A DNA stretch of 64,000 bases from Anolis sagrei (Eukaryota; Chordata; Lepidosauria; Squamata; Anolidae), in assembly GCF_037176765.1 (NCBI RefSeq), contig NC_090034.1, positions 72,547,955 to 72,611,954 of the forward strand. Reading direction: 5' to 3'. Below the pieces are notes generated by a model, which was not told the origin of the DNA, did not search any database, and saw only the letters and a program-made list of their open reading frames with translations. The translations under genes were made by a program, and so were the position numbers. Position 1 is the stretch's first letter. Every line of letters starts with the position of its first letter. Of the stretch, positions 42,102-52,339 are shown piece after piece.

Positions 42102-42115
42102 TAGATATTTATTTA

Positions 42116-42924
42116 TTTACAACATTTCTACCCCGCCCTTCTCAACCCCCCGAGGGGGGACTCAGAGCAGCTAACAATGGCAACAATTCGATGCCACAAA
42201 TATCACAGTAAACAACAATATAAAACCATAAATACAAAATAAATTAAAAAACAATAACATTAGTTATACAATCATATAACCGTTTCCATTATTTAAAAAT
42301 CATATGGTTCAGCTCAATGTCTAAAGTGTCATTATGCCTGCTAGCCAAAAGCCTGGTTCCAAAACCAGAATTTCAGTTTTTTCCTAAAGGAAAGGTGGGA
42401 GGACGCCGATCTAATCTCGCTGGGGAGAGAGTTCCACAAACGGGGGGCCACCACCGAGAAGACCCTGTCCCTCATCCCCACCAGACACGTTTATGAGGCT
42501 GGTGGGGCCGAGAGCGGGGCCTCTCCGGAGCAGGCATGTAGCCGGGGGGGGGGCCTCGGGGGGCTTCAGCCCCCCCCCCCCCACGAAATTCTCATGGTGG
42601 TTCGCGAAAAGGCCTTACTGGTGCATTACTTAAACTGTTATGTTTATTCATATCATGATCTGATCACTATACTCAATATATCCCATATGCATGGGGGTAT
42701 TGGGGTAATGATACAAAAGATTTGCTAGGGTAGACTCTCTTTCACTCAGACTCAGCCCCCCCCCCGAAACTCAGCCCCCCCCGAAATCCCCCCTGAAAAA
42801 AATTCACCCCCCCCCCTCCCGAAACGAAATCCTGGCTACGGGCCTGCTCCGGAGGATCTTAAACTACGAGGCGGAATGTAGAGGGAGATACGTTCAGACA
42901 AGTAAGCTGGGCCGGAGCCGTATA
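42116..42924 (-). mobile_element. L2-like LINE 3' part, split by hAT-E
   Basis: On the minus strand: C-terminal coding (APRLWNSLP-type region around 42400-42500 and 'gagagcggggcctctccgga'), then 3' UTR to 'taccccgcccttctcaaccc'. Confidence 0.7.
42531..42846 (+). mobile_element. hAT-E DNA transposon
   Basis: 316 bp, with ends CAGGCATGTAGCCGGG and CCTGGCTACGGGCCTG, long G and C runs just inside, and a perfect 8-bp duplication CTCCGGAG (42523-42530 and 42847-42854). Two further copies lie at 50.6-51.7 kb. Confidence 0.9.
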
Positions 42925-43400
42925 ATAATAATAATAATATATAATAAACTTTATTTATACCCCGCCACCATCTCCCCGACGGGGACTCAGGGCGGCTTAC
43001 ATGAGGCCAAGCCCAAACAACAAATTACAGCAAAAGAAAACTGAAAACAAAAACAATAAACGACATCATAATTACATAAAACATATGAATGCATAACGAT
43101 ATAAAATTACAGTAAACACAATCACAGTGACAATGGGCAGGCTACATGTAATGATTACAAGAAAAACTAATTAAAAACTGATTAAAAACTCGGGTGAGAT
43201 GAAGGAGAAGCAGGTTATTTGTGGAGGAGGACTCATTAAAATGGGGGTTGTGGAATCAAACTTTCCCACAAGGGGAGGGAGGGCGCAGGCTCCAATGACA
43301 AAACGTTGAGGCTAAGCAATAGTGTGAGGTTGCATAGGGCTTTATAGGCCAAATCCAGTACTTTAGCTATTGTGTGTCCGCAAGAGGAAGAAGTAAAGCT
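42925..43400 (-). mobile_element. LINE 3' end with (ATA)n tail
   Basis: 'aaactttatttataccccgc', 'caccatctccccgacgggga', then 'ggcttacatgaggccaagcc'. The rest to 43400 ('gggctttataggccaaatcc') is LINE-like but degraded. Confidence 0.65.
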
Positions 43401-43424
43401 GTGGCTGCCATTTTACTCAGCACT

Positions 43425-43945
43425 GTGGGTCTTGCTCACCCCACACAAACACCAGTAAAGCTGCTGCTCCCCAGCACTGACCAGCAACAGTCTGTGGGTC
43501 TCTCTCACCCCACACAAACACCAGTAAAGCTGCTGCTCCCCAACACTCACCAGCAACAGTCTGTGGGTCTCTCTCATCCCACATAAACACCAGTAATGTT
43601 GCTGCTCCCCAGCACTGACCAGCAACGGTCTGTGAGTCTCTCTCACCCTACACAAACACCAGTAAAGCTGCTGCTCCCCAGCACTGACCAGCAACAGTCT
43701 GTGGGTCTCTCCCACCCCACACAAACACCAGTAATGCTGCTGCTCCCCAGCACTAACCAGCAACAGTTTGTGGGTCTCTCATCCCACATAAACACCAGTA
43801 ATGCTGTTGCTCCCCAGCACTGACCAGCAACATCCTGTGAACCTCTCTCACCCCACGCAAACACCAGTAAAGCTGCTGCTCCCCAGCACTGACCAGCAAC
43901 AGTCTGTGGGTCTCTCTCATCCCACACAAACACCAGTAAAGATTG
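43425..43945. repeat. 69-bp minisatellite, about 7.5 units
   Basis: Unit: 'tctgtgggtctctctcaccc', 'cacacaaacaccagtaaagc', 'tgctgctccccagcactgac', 'cagcaacag'. 69 bp equals 23 codons, so several frames stay open on both strands; no protein is implied. It directly follows an L2-like LINE. Confidence 0.92.
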
Positions 43946-43949
43946 GTCC

Positions 43950-44990
43950 CACAGCCAAGTTTTTACCATCCTTCTAAAGGACAGGAGGGAGGGGGCCGAC
44001 CTGCTCTCACAAGGAAGGGAGTTCCATAGCCGGGGAGCAATCACCGAGAAGGCCCTGTCTCTCGTCCCCACCAATCGTGCCTGTGACAATGGCGGGATGG
44101 AAAGCAGGGCCTCCCTGGAGGATCTTAATCTCCGTGATGGTTCATAGGTGGAGATGCGTTCGGACAGGTAATTTGGGCCAGGGCCGTTTAGGGCTTTATA
44201 GGCCAAAGCCAGCACTTTGAATTGTGCCTAGTAGCAAACTGGCAGCCAGTGGAGCTGGCGTAACATGGGAGTTGTATGCTCCCTGTATGCCGCCCCAGTT
44301 ATTAACCTGGCTGCCTCTCATTGGACTGTTTGAAGCTTCCGAGCAGTCTTCAAAGGCAGCCTCACATAGAGTGCGTTGCAGTAGTCTATTCTAGATGTAA
44401 CGAGAGCGTGGACCACCGTGGCCAAGTCTGACTTTCCAAGGTACGGGTGCAGCTGGCGCACAAGTTTTAATTGTGCGAAAGCTCCCCTGGCCACCGCTGC
44501 AACCTGGGATTCCAGGCTCAGTGATGAATCCAGGAGAACTCCCAAGCTGCAAACCTGTGCCTTCAAGGGGAGTGTGACCCATCCAGCACAGGTTGTGACC
44601 CCATACCCTGTTCGGCCTGACCAGGAGGACCTCTGTCTTGTCTGGATTCAACTTCAATTTGCTTGCCCTCATCCAGACCGTCACAGCGGCCAGGCACCGG
44701 TTCAGGACTTGGACAGCCTCCTTAGCATCTGGTGGAAATGAGTGATAGAGTTGGACATCATCTGCGTACAGATGGCATCGAACTCCAAAACTCCAGATGA
44801 TCTCACCCACCGGCTTCATGTAGATGTTAAACAACGTGGGGGACAATACTGAGCCCTGCGGGACCCCACAGGACAATGGCTGTGGGGCCGAGCAGGAGTC
44901 CCCCAGCAACACCTTCTGGGTACGACCCTCCAGGAAGGACTGGAGCCACTGCAGAGCAGTGTGCCTTCCCAGAATAAGGAAATACTCTCA
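43950..44990 (-). mobile_element. L2-like LINE reverse transcriptase, minus strand
   Basis: Minus-strand frames give LSCGVPQGSVLSPTLFNIYM, CHLYADDVQLYHSFP (catalytic YADD intact), MRASKLKLNPDKTEVLLV, LVTSRIDYCNALYVRLPLKT and, at the C-terminus, YLSERISTYEPSRRLRSSRE and DRAFSVIAPRLWNSLP. 5' truncated near 44990. It has frame breaks but is the best-kept L2 catalytic core here. Confidence 0.88.
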
Positions 44991-45009
44991 GCAATAGGTC
45001 CTCTAAATG

Positions 45010-45740
45010 CACTTTATCATTGATTTAGGATTGTTTGCTCGCCCCATCTCTTGCCGAAAATTCCATCCCAGTATATTACCTTGTTCATGCCCAGCATTAT
45101 TTGTTAATTTTTAATTATCACATTTGGCCCAGCCATAGGTTTAAATGCTTGTTGTTTATTGTTACTGTTTATTGTTTATTTTTGTTATGAGATTTATTTT
45201 GATTGTTTTGTGTTGATGTTTTGTTATTGCTTTTATTATTGTTGTTCTATGGGCTCGGTCTCATGTAATTTATTTATTTAGTTACTGTATTTGTATACCA
45301 CCTTTCTCAGCCAATCGGCGACTCAAGGCGGTTTCCAACAAAACAGTATACATAGTATCAAATACAATATAACCATATAACCATTAAAATTACATAATAC
45401 AACAACAGTAAAACAACAACATTGACTTCTCCTTATTGTTAAGCATTGTCCAATTCCATCGTCAGTCGTCCATTTCCTATGTCAATTACCTGTATCCGTT
45501 ACTCTGTGTTTGTGAACGCTTGCTCAAACAGCCATGTTTTGACTTGTTTCCGAAACGTTAAGAGGGAGGGGGCAGATCTAATCTCTCTAGGGAGGGCGTT
45601 CCATAATCGGGGGGCCACCACTGAGAAGGCCCTGTCTCTCGTCCCCGCCAAACGTACCTGTGACAAAGTCGGGGCCGCACCGAGTCCCTTGGGGAGATGG
45701 TAGCGGGGTATAAATAAAGTTTTATTATTTTATTATTTAC
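45010..45740 (+). mobile_element. L2-like LINE 3' UTR, split by a reversed L2-like piece
   Basis: Plus-strand 3' UTR ('ttgttgttctatgggctcgg' to 45265, then 'ccgcaccgagtcccttgggg' and 'gtataaataaagttttatta' from 45673) with a minus-strand L2-like 3' part between (45266-45672, 'gaaggccctgtctctcgtcc'). Confidence 0.7.
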
Positions 45741-45749
45741 CTCCAAGAC

Positions 45750-45915
45750 CCATTGGTCCAGTGAATAAAAATACATCCTGCATATCAGATATTTGCATGA
45801 CGATTCATAACAGTAGCAAAATTACAGTTCTGAAGTAGCAATGAAAATAATTTTATGGTTGGGGGTCACCACAACATGCGGAACCGTATTAAGGGGTGAC
45901 TGCATTAGGAAGGTA
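45750..45915 (-). mobile_element. hAT-A fragment
   Basis: 'tggtccagtgaataaaaata', 'gacgattcataacagtagca' and 'ttgggggtcaccacaacatg': the reversed first third of hAT-A. Confidence 0.75.
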
Positions 45916-46164
45916 CTAACACTTTCATTTGTGGCCTATCTAGGTCCACCTGTGCTGTTCGATGCTACGCTTTGGGAGGGAACAATGTCATAAAATTGCA
46001 TTGGAGGACACCTCTGGGAAGAGCACGTAGAAGTGAAACCATGGAAATTGAGTCCCTGGATACCAGGGCTGTCACATACACAGTTGTTGCAGAATACAAC
46101 TTTAGGAAGATCAGATGAAAATGATGAATCTATGAATTAATTAGGGTGATCATGCAAAAAGCAA
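45916..46164. other. No gene or recognised repeat
   Basis: About 250 bases preceding the Helitron. Confidence 0.4.
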
Positions 46165-46639
46165 TCTATATAAATAAAAATGTAATGTTTGTTTGTGATA
46201 CCATCAGAACTCAGAAACCACTGGGGCAATTGACACCAAATTTGGACACTATGTCCCTAACAATGCAATGTATGTTCTCCACTCAAAAAAACAACGAAAA
46301 CCAAAAGCAGAAAGGACTTCTAAACTGCATGTCCACAAAGGGGAAACTGCATGTCTACAGAGACCCATGGCCATGCCCCCCCTCCTCGCGGGGAAACAGC
46401 CGGCCGTTAAAGCCAGGCGCACGTGCACGGCCACACACACACAAGCGAGTGGAGGTGGAGGTGCGCCGCATGCAGCCCCTTCTCTTTCCCTCCTATGTCA
46501 GGAGAGCAGTCTCCTCCTCCTCCTTTCCCTGTTGGGAAAGCAGCAGCAACGGAGCATCCACGCAAGGAAGAAGGGGAGGAGGAGGGGGGAGGAGGAGGGG
46601 GAAGTGGAGGAGGCAAGGAAGGTCCACCCTGCTTGAATG

Positions 46640-47395
46640 AAGGACCTTCCTTCTCTCCCTCCCTTCCCTTCTTTCCTCCCTTCCTTTCTTTCCTTTCTTT
46701 CCTTCTCCTTCTTTTCCTTCTTTCCCTCCTTCCCTTCCTTCCTGTCCCTCCTTCCTTCTTCCTTTCCTTCTTTTCCTTCCTCCCTCCCTCCCTTTCCTTC
46801 TTTCCCTTTCTTCATTTCCTTCCCTCCCTCCTTTCTTCATCCCCCTCCTTTCTTTCCCTCCTTCCTTCCTTCTCCTTCCTCCCTCCCTCCCTTCCTGTCC
46901 CTCCTTCTTTTTCCTTCCTTCCCTTCTTTCCCTCCCTCCCTTCCTTTTTCCTTCATTCCTGTCCCTCCCTCCTTCCTTTCCTTCTTTTCCTCCCTCCCTC
47001 CCTTTCCTCCTTCTTTCCCTTTCTTCATTTCCTTCCCATTCATTTCCTTCCCTCCTCCTTTCTTCATCCTTCCTCCTTCCTTCCGTCTCCTTCCTCCCTC
47101 CCTTCCTGTCCCTCCTTCTTTTTTTTCCTACCTTCCCTTCTTTCCCTCCCTCCCTTCCTTTTTCCTTCTTTCCTGTCCCTCCTTCCTTCTTCCTTTCCTT
47201 CTTTTCCTTTCTCCCTCCCTCCCTTTCCTCCTTTCCCTTTCTTCATTTCCTTCCCCTTCATTTCCTTCCCTCCCGCCTTTCTTCATCCCCCTCCTTTCTT
47301 TCCCCCCTTCCTTCCTCCTTCCTTCCTGTCCCTCATTCCTTCCTTTCCTTCCTTCCTGTCCCTCCTTCCTTCCTTCTTCCTTTCCTTCTTTCTAA
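46640..47395. repeat. Polypyrimidine tract (CCTT-type), about 755 bp
   Basis: Almost only C and T, with CCTT, CTTT and CCCT motifs and a few A-containing interruptions ('ttcttcatttccttcc'). Frames such as FFPSFLPSF repeats are artefacts. Confidence 0.95.
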
Positions 47396-47507
47396 AATAT
47401 AAATACAATATTAAATGGAAGGGACAGCCAAGAAGTAACAAGAGAAGGAGGGGAAAAGGGAAGGAAGGAAGGAGAGAAGCAGGGTGGGAGAAAGAACTCT
47501 TGTCTGT

Positions 47508-47700
47508 TGGAGGCAGGGGCGGCTCAACCCATTATGCAAAGTAAGCATTTGCAGTATAGTTGATTTTGCCCAGGTGCGCTCTTGAGGCACTCTTGGGGGG
47601 AAACAGACCTTGATATATGCGAGTTGTAGTTACTGGGATGTATAGTTTGCCTACAATCAAAGAGCATTCTGAACTCCACCAATGATGGAACTGAACCAAA
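47508..47700 (-). mobile_element. hAT-B fragment
   Basis: 'caggggcggctcaacccatt' to 'gaactgaaccaaatatgg'; one terminus only. Confidence 0.75.
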
Positions 47701-48075
47701 TATGGAAAGAAGTAAAGAAAGAAAGATAGAGAAGCAAGGGAAAGATAGAGAAGCAAGGGAAAGAAGGAAAGAAAGAAAGATAGAGAAGCAAGGGAAAGAT
47801 AGAGAAGCAAGGGAAAGATAGAGAAGCAAGGGAAAGAAGGAAAGAAAGAAAGATAGAGAAGCAAGGAAGGAGAGAAGGAAATAAAAAAGTGAAAGGAAAA
47901 AGAGAGGGAAGGAAGGAGAGGAGGAAGAAAAGATAGGGAAGGAAGGAAGGATGTAAGCAAAGAGCAAAGAAAGGGAGGAAAGAAACAGGTAGAGATGGAA
48001 GAAAGATGAGAGATAGGGAAAGAAAAAGAGGAAAGGAAGGAAAGAGGGAAGAGTGGAGAGAAAAAGGGAGGGAAG
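47700..48075. repeat. Polypurine tract with a 19-bp repeated motif
   Basis: A/G-rich with 'gatagagaagcaagggaaa' repeated six or more times between 47725 and 47870, in a higher-order pattern of about 55-70 bp. Confidence 0.9.
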
Positions 48076-48110
48076 GTTGGCCACAGCACCGCATGGCGGG
48101 TACAACTAGT

Positions 48111-48447
48111 GGTAAGATAAGAAGAGAAGCATCCCAGCATAGGCAAGCTAATTAACCTCTGTGTGAATTCAAAGGCGCATGCAGGTCCAGCCTGCCATCT
48201 GGCGGATGCAGATCTTCCACTCCAATTTCTTCTTCCCTGTTCATTTTGGATTTAGATTGTTTCTGGAGCTTTATTCATTCTAAAGATCTGAAAACTATTT
48301 ATTGCCTGGGTTAATTGATTAGGTCAAACCAAAGATTAAAGGCTCTTTTTGATAGCAGGCGTTTTCTCAATCAGCCCACGTGAAAGTCATTTGCAGAGCC
48401 AAGTTTTTCAACTCCTCTGTGTGAGTGGTTTTAAGCACATTCACAGG
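48111..48447. other. Single-copy block, no gene recognised
   Basis: About 340 bases with low-repeat appearance ('cctgggttaattgattaggt'). It could be conserved non-coding sequence; nothing specific is shown. Confidence 0.4.
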
Positions 48448-48590
48448 GGAGCCTTCTACACAGCCGTATAACCCCCAATATCAAGGCAGATAATCCACAA
48501 TATCAGCATTGAACTGGATGATCTGAGTCCACACTGCCATATATTCCAATTCAATATGGATTTTATACATATCGGAAGGGACCAGGATTG
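48448..48590. mobile_element. MITE with CCTTCTACACAGCC terminus
   Basis: 'cagccgtataacccccaata', 'gagtccacactgccatatat': same family as 38056-38203. Confidence 0.55.
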
Positions 48591-48845
48591 TTGCAAGAAC
48601 AAAATGGGTGGATTCGGGGACTATTTTTTTCTGCCATAGCATTAAAGTGCATTAATTCCACAGTGTAGATACATCCTGAAAGTACCTGTCTCAAGTAGCA
48701 GAAAAGCTACTCTGCACTGATTGTGGTTTCAGCTATTCAAAATTCAGATACAGAACACAGACCTGTGCCATAACTTTAAATATGTTTGATGGGTTTTAAC
48801 TGAATGATTTAATATCGTTTGTATTTAATTCTGTTTTAATGTTTG

Positions 48846-49163
48846 TTAAACCGCTGAGCTGCTGAACTAGCTGACCGAAAGGTTGGCAGGTTGAATCCGG
48901 GGAGTAGGATGAGCTCCCGCTGTCAGCCCCAGCTTCTGTCAACCTAGCAGTTCAAAAATATGCAAATGTGAGTAGATCAATAGGTTCCACTGTGGCGGAA
49001 AGGTAACAGTGCTCCTTGCAGTCATGCCGGCCACATGACCTTGGAGGTGTCTACGGACGTCGGTTCTTCGGCTTAGAAATGGAGATGAGCACCCCCCACC
49101 CCCACCCCCCAGAGTTGGACATGATTGGACTTAATTTCAGGGGAATACCTTTACCTTTACCTT
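48846..49163 (+). mobile_element. SINE-2
   Basis: Starts in 'gttaaaccgctgagctgctg' (box A head lost), box B 'ggttgaatccgg', body to 'cctttacctttaccttt'. Tail-to-tail with the next SINE-2. Confidence 0.85.
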
Positions 49164-49478
49164 TAACCTTTATGTAAAAGTTTCCCTTTAAGTCTAGTTG
49201 TGTCCAGCTCTGGGGGGTGGTGCTTATCTCCATTTCTAAGCCGAAGAGCAGGCGTTGCCCATAGGCGCCTCCTAAGTCATGTGGCTGGCATGACTGCAGG
49301 GAGCGCTGTTGCCTTCCCAAAGAAGCAGTACCTATTGATCTACTCACATTTGCATGTTTTCAAACTGCTAGGTTGGCAGAAGCTGGGGCTAACAGCAGGA
49401 GCTCACCCTGCTCCCTGGATTCAAATAGCCAACCTTTCGGTCAGCAAGTTTAGCAGCTCAACGGTTTAACCTGCTATG
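49164..49478 (-). mobile_element. SINE-2
   Basis: 'gtttccctttaagtctagtt' to 'agctcaacggtttaacctgc' in reverse orientation. Confidence 0.85.
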
Positions 49479-49499
49479 CAGGAACTCAAAGCCTCCCAC

Positions 49500-49740
49500 A
49501 ATAAAAAAAAAACATTACAACTTAAAATATGCAAATATACAATGATAAAACAGTACATCATTATATATTATTATATATTATCAGTAGTAATTATATTTAA
49601 TATATTCATATTACTAAATTGCAATATTATTATATATTGCTATATTGTATTATTATTAGTATTATATTGTATTATATTATAATATTATTATCAATAAGTA
49701 TAATAATATTATCAATATTATATGCATATATAATCTATTA
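49500..49740. repeat. AT-rich simple-sequence region
   Basis: Dominated by TATTAT, ATATAT and TAATAT. No gene. Confidence 0.85.
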
Positions 49741-50090
49741 GATTATTAGCATCTTCTTGTCCGAGTAGGATGGTCTTCCAAGATCAGTGTACTGGCGGTG
49801 GGTCCGTAGGTGACTGTGAAGCCCTATTCTTGATCTGCATCCTCTCCCGCAGTGAGGACATTGGTTTCCAGGTGGAAGGCTGTCCCTGTCGGGGTTGGCT
49901 TGGTGTGCCTTCCTCTTGGCATGTTTTTCTCTTTCACCCTCCATTCGTACCTCTTCAAATTCTACAGCACTGCTGGTCACAGCTGACCTCCAGCTGGAGC
50001 GCTCAAGGGCCAAGGCTTCCCAGTTCTCAGTGTCTATGCCAGAGTTTTTAAGGTTAACTTTGAGCCCATCTTTAAATCTTTAAATCAACT
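49741..50090 (-). mobile_element. RTE-type LINE, 3' fragment
   Basis: Minus-strand translation ALERSSWRSAVTSSAVEFEE and CPHCGRGCRSRIGLHSHLRT matches the C-terminal end of the RTE copies at 3.9 and 39.3 kb. Confidence 0.85.
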
Positions 50091-50219
50091 TTAAAATTAG
50101 CATAGCACAATTTTAGCATTATATATATGTTGAATTCGATGAAATATTCATTGAAATAATAGAGCAAAATATGCTGCAGGATTTTTATTTATTTTTTTAT
50201 TTTTTGTCGTGTCAGAAGT

Positions 50220-50470
50220 CGGAGCCCCCGGTGGCGCAATGGGTTAAACCCCTGTGCCGGCAGGACTGAAGACCGACAGGTCGCAGGTTCGAATCCGGGG
50301 AGAGGCGGATGAGCTCCCTCTATCAGCTCCAACTCCTCATGCGGGGACATGAGAGAAGCCTCCCACAAGGATGATAAAAACATCAAAATCATCCGGGCGT
50401 CCCGTGGACAACGTCCTTGCAGACGGCCAATTCTCTCACACCAGAAGCGAAGAAGCGACTTCTGCTGCAG
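50220..50470 (+). mobile_element. SINE-1
   Basis: GGAGCCCCCGGTGGCGCAAT with boxes A and B and the full body. A scrap of a reversed SINE-1 tail ('ttttgtcgtgtcagaagtc') lies just before it. Confidence 0.9.
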
Positions 50471-50479
50471 GATGTCCAG

Positions 50480-51270
50480 CTAAAACAAAAGTTGCTGTGA
50501 GTTTTCTGGGCTGTATGGCCATGTTCCAGAAGCATTCTCTCCTGACGTTTGGCCCACATCTATTACAGGCAGTCTCAGAGGTTGCAACGTCTTTTAGAAA
50601 CTAGGCAAGTGAGGTTTATATTTGTGGAAGGCCCAGGGTGCAGGCCCGTAGCCAGGATTTCGATTCGGTGGGGGGGGGGGGGGGGGGCTGAGTCTGAGTG
50701 AAAGAGGGCCTACCCTAGCAAACCTTTCCTTCTTCTTTCCCTTTCCTTCTTCTTTCCCTTTCTTCATTTCCTAGGCATTTGCTAGGGTAGACCCTCTTTC
50801 ACTCAGACTCAGCCCCCCCCCCCCCCCCGAATCGAAATCCTGCCTACAGGCCTGCACCCCGGGCCTTCCACAAATATATAAACCTCACTTGCCTAGGAAA
50901 TGAAGAAAGGGAAAGAAGAAGGAAAGGGAAAGAAGAAGGAAATATCCCCAATATCCCCATGCATATGAGATATATTGAGCATGGTGATCAGATCATGATA
51001 TGAATAAACATAACAGTTTAAATAATGCACCAGTAAGGCCTTATCGCGAACCACCATGAGAATTTCGGGGGGGGGGGGGGCTGAAGCCCCTCAAGCCCCC
51101 CCCCCCCCCCCCCCGGCTACATGCCTGCCAGAGTGGGAGAAAGAACTCTAGTCTGTTGAAGGGCAGTGTGAATGCTGAAACTGACCACCTTGATTAGCAT
51201 TTAATGGCCTTGCAGCTTCAAAGCCTGCCTGGTTACTGCTTGGAAGAAAGACAAGAGTTGTTTGTGTTGT
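50480..51270. repeat. Tandem duplication, unit 1: PLE region containing hAT-E, with internal inverted duplication
   Basis: Contains 'gctgtgagttttctgggctg', a hAT-E that starts at 50643, an inverted duplication centred near 50775 whose arms run from about 50610 to about 50940, then the hAT-E right part (ending near 51126) and PLE interior to 51270. The unit 2 equivalent lacks the inversion. Confidence 0.75.
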
Positions 51271-51850
51271 CAAAGGCTTTCATGGTCAGAATAACTGGGT
51301 TGCTGTGAGTTTTCCGGGCTGTATGGCCATGTTCCAGAAGCATTCTCTCCTGACATTTGGCCCACATCTATTACAGGCAGTCTCAGAGGTTGCAACGTCT
51401 TTTAGAAACTAGGCAAGTGAGGTTTATATTTGTGGAAGGCCCAGGGTGCAGGCCCGTAGCCAGGATTTCGATTCGGCGGGGGGCGGGGGGGGGCTGAGTC
51501 TGAGTGAAAGAGGGTCTACCCTAGCAAACCTTTTGTATCATTACCCGAATACCCCATGCATATGAGATATATTGAGTATGGTGATCAGATCATGATATGA
51601 ATAAACATAACAGTTTAAATAATGCACCAGTGAGGCCTTTTCGTGAACCACCATGAGAATTTCGGGGGGGGGGGGTGAAGTCCCTCAAACCCCCCCCCCC
51701 CCCCCCCCCGCCTACATGCCTGCCAGAGTGGGAGAAAGAACTCTAGTCTGTTGGAGGGCAGTGTGAATGCTGAAACGGACCACCTTGATTAGCATTTAAT
51801 GGCCTTGCAGTTTCAAAGCCTGCCTGGTTGCTGCTTGGGAGAAAGACAAG
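51271..51850. repeat. Tandem duplication, unit 2: PLE region containing an uninterrupted hAT-E
   Basis: Same order as unit 1: 'tcaaaggctttcatggtcag', 'ctttttagaaactaggcaag'-like, hAT-E 51449-51721 (flanks ccagggtg and ccagagtg, 7 of 8 equal), and PLE interior to 'gcttgggagaaagacaagag'. Confidence 0.75.
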
Positions 51851-52180
51851 AGTTGGGTTGTTGTAGGTTTTTCCGGGCTATATGGCCATGTTCTGGAGGC
51901 AATTTTTCTCTTGACGTTTCGCCTGCATCTATGGCAAGCATCCTCAGAGGTAATGAGGTCTGTTGGAGAAAGACAAGAGTTGTTTGTGTTGTCAAAGGCT
52001 TTCATGGTGAGAATCACTGGATTACTGTGAGTTTTCCAGGCTGTATGGCCATGTTCCAGAAGCATTCTCTCCTGATGTTTGGCCCACATCTATGGCAGGT
52101 AGCCTCAGAGGTTGTGAGGTCTGTTGCAAACACAGTAACCCAGTGATTCCGGCCATGAAAGCCTTCCACAACACAAAAAC
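51851..52180 (-). mobile_element. PLE 3'-end pieces of two subfamilies
   Basis: First piece from 'ggttgttgtaggtttttccg' with a hammerhead-like core at 51910-51950; second from 'attactgtgagttttccagg' of the other subfamily. It ends 'attccggccatgaaagcctt'. Confidence 0.7.
51910..51950 (-). ncRNA. Hammerhead-ribozyme-like motif (no stem III), PLE
   Basis: Core CTGAGGA and GAAACGTC with stem II GCTTGC/GCAGGC intact; one of the three stem I pairs is weakened (AAG). Confidence 0.5.
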
Positions 52181-52339
52181 AAAGTTTTTTTGCAGTTTAG
52201 TAAACTTTTGCCATGTTTTGATGAGAGAACCAATTAGGACATGGGATTTAGAAGAACCCAGGAACAAAAACGGTGCTACATTGTGTAATCTGCACTCAGA
52301 AACTGAATGCAGAAGGGGGCCCTAGGCGCACCTGTAAAA

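Larger units (their letters stand above)
46165..48109 (+). mobile_element. Helitron with both termini, 1945 bp, non-autonomous
   Basis: Starts TCTATATAAATAAAAATGTA after an A and ends with the hairpin GGCCACAGCACCGCATGGC and CTAG before a T (48110). The interior holds a GC-rich, CpG-containing block (46370-46640), a pyrimidine tract (46640-47395), a hAT-B fragment (47508-47700) and a purine tract (47700-48075). No Rep/helicase frame; long frames over the tracts are repeat artefacts. Confidence 0.7.

Noticed and set aside
43643-44215. 190-codon frame with 23-residue repeats
   Set aside because: An L2-like LINE tail followed by a 69-bp minisatellite; no independent gene.
46423-47544. Long open frame of 373 codons rich in S, F, P and L
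   Set aside because: It runs through a polypyrimidine tract; all three frames are open there and the residues follow from CCTT repeats. No start context, domain or codon bias.
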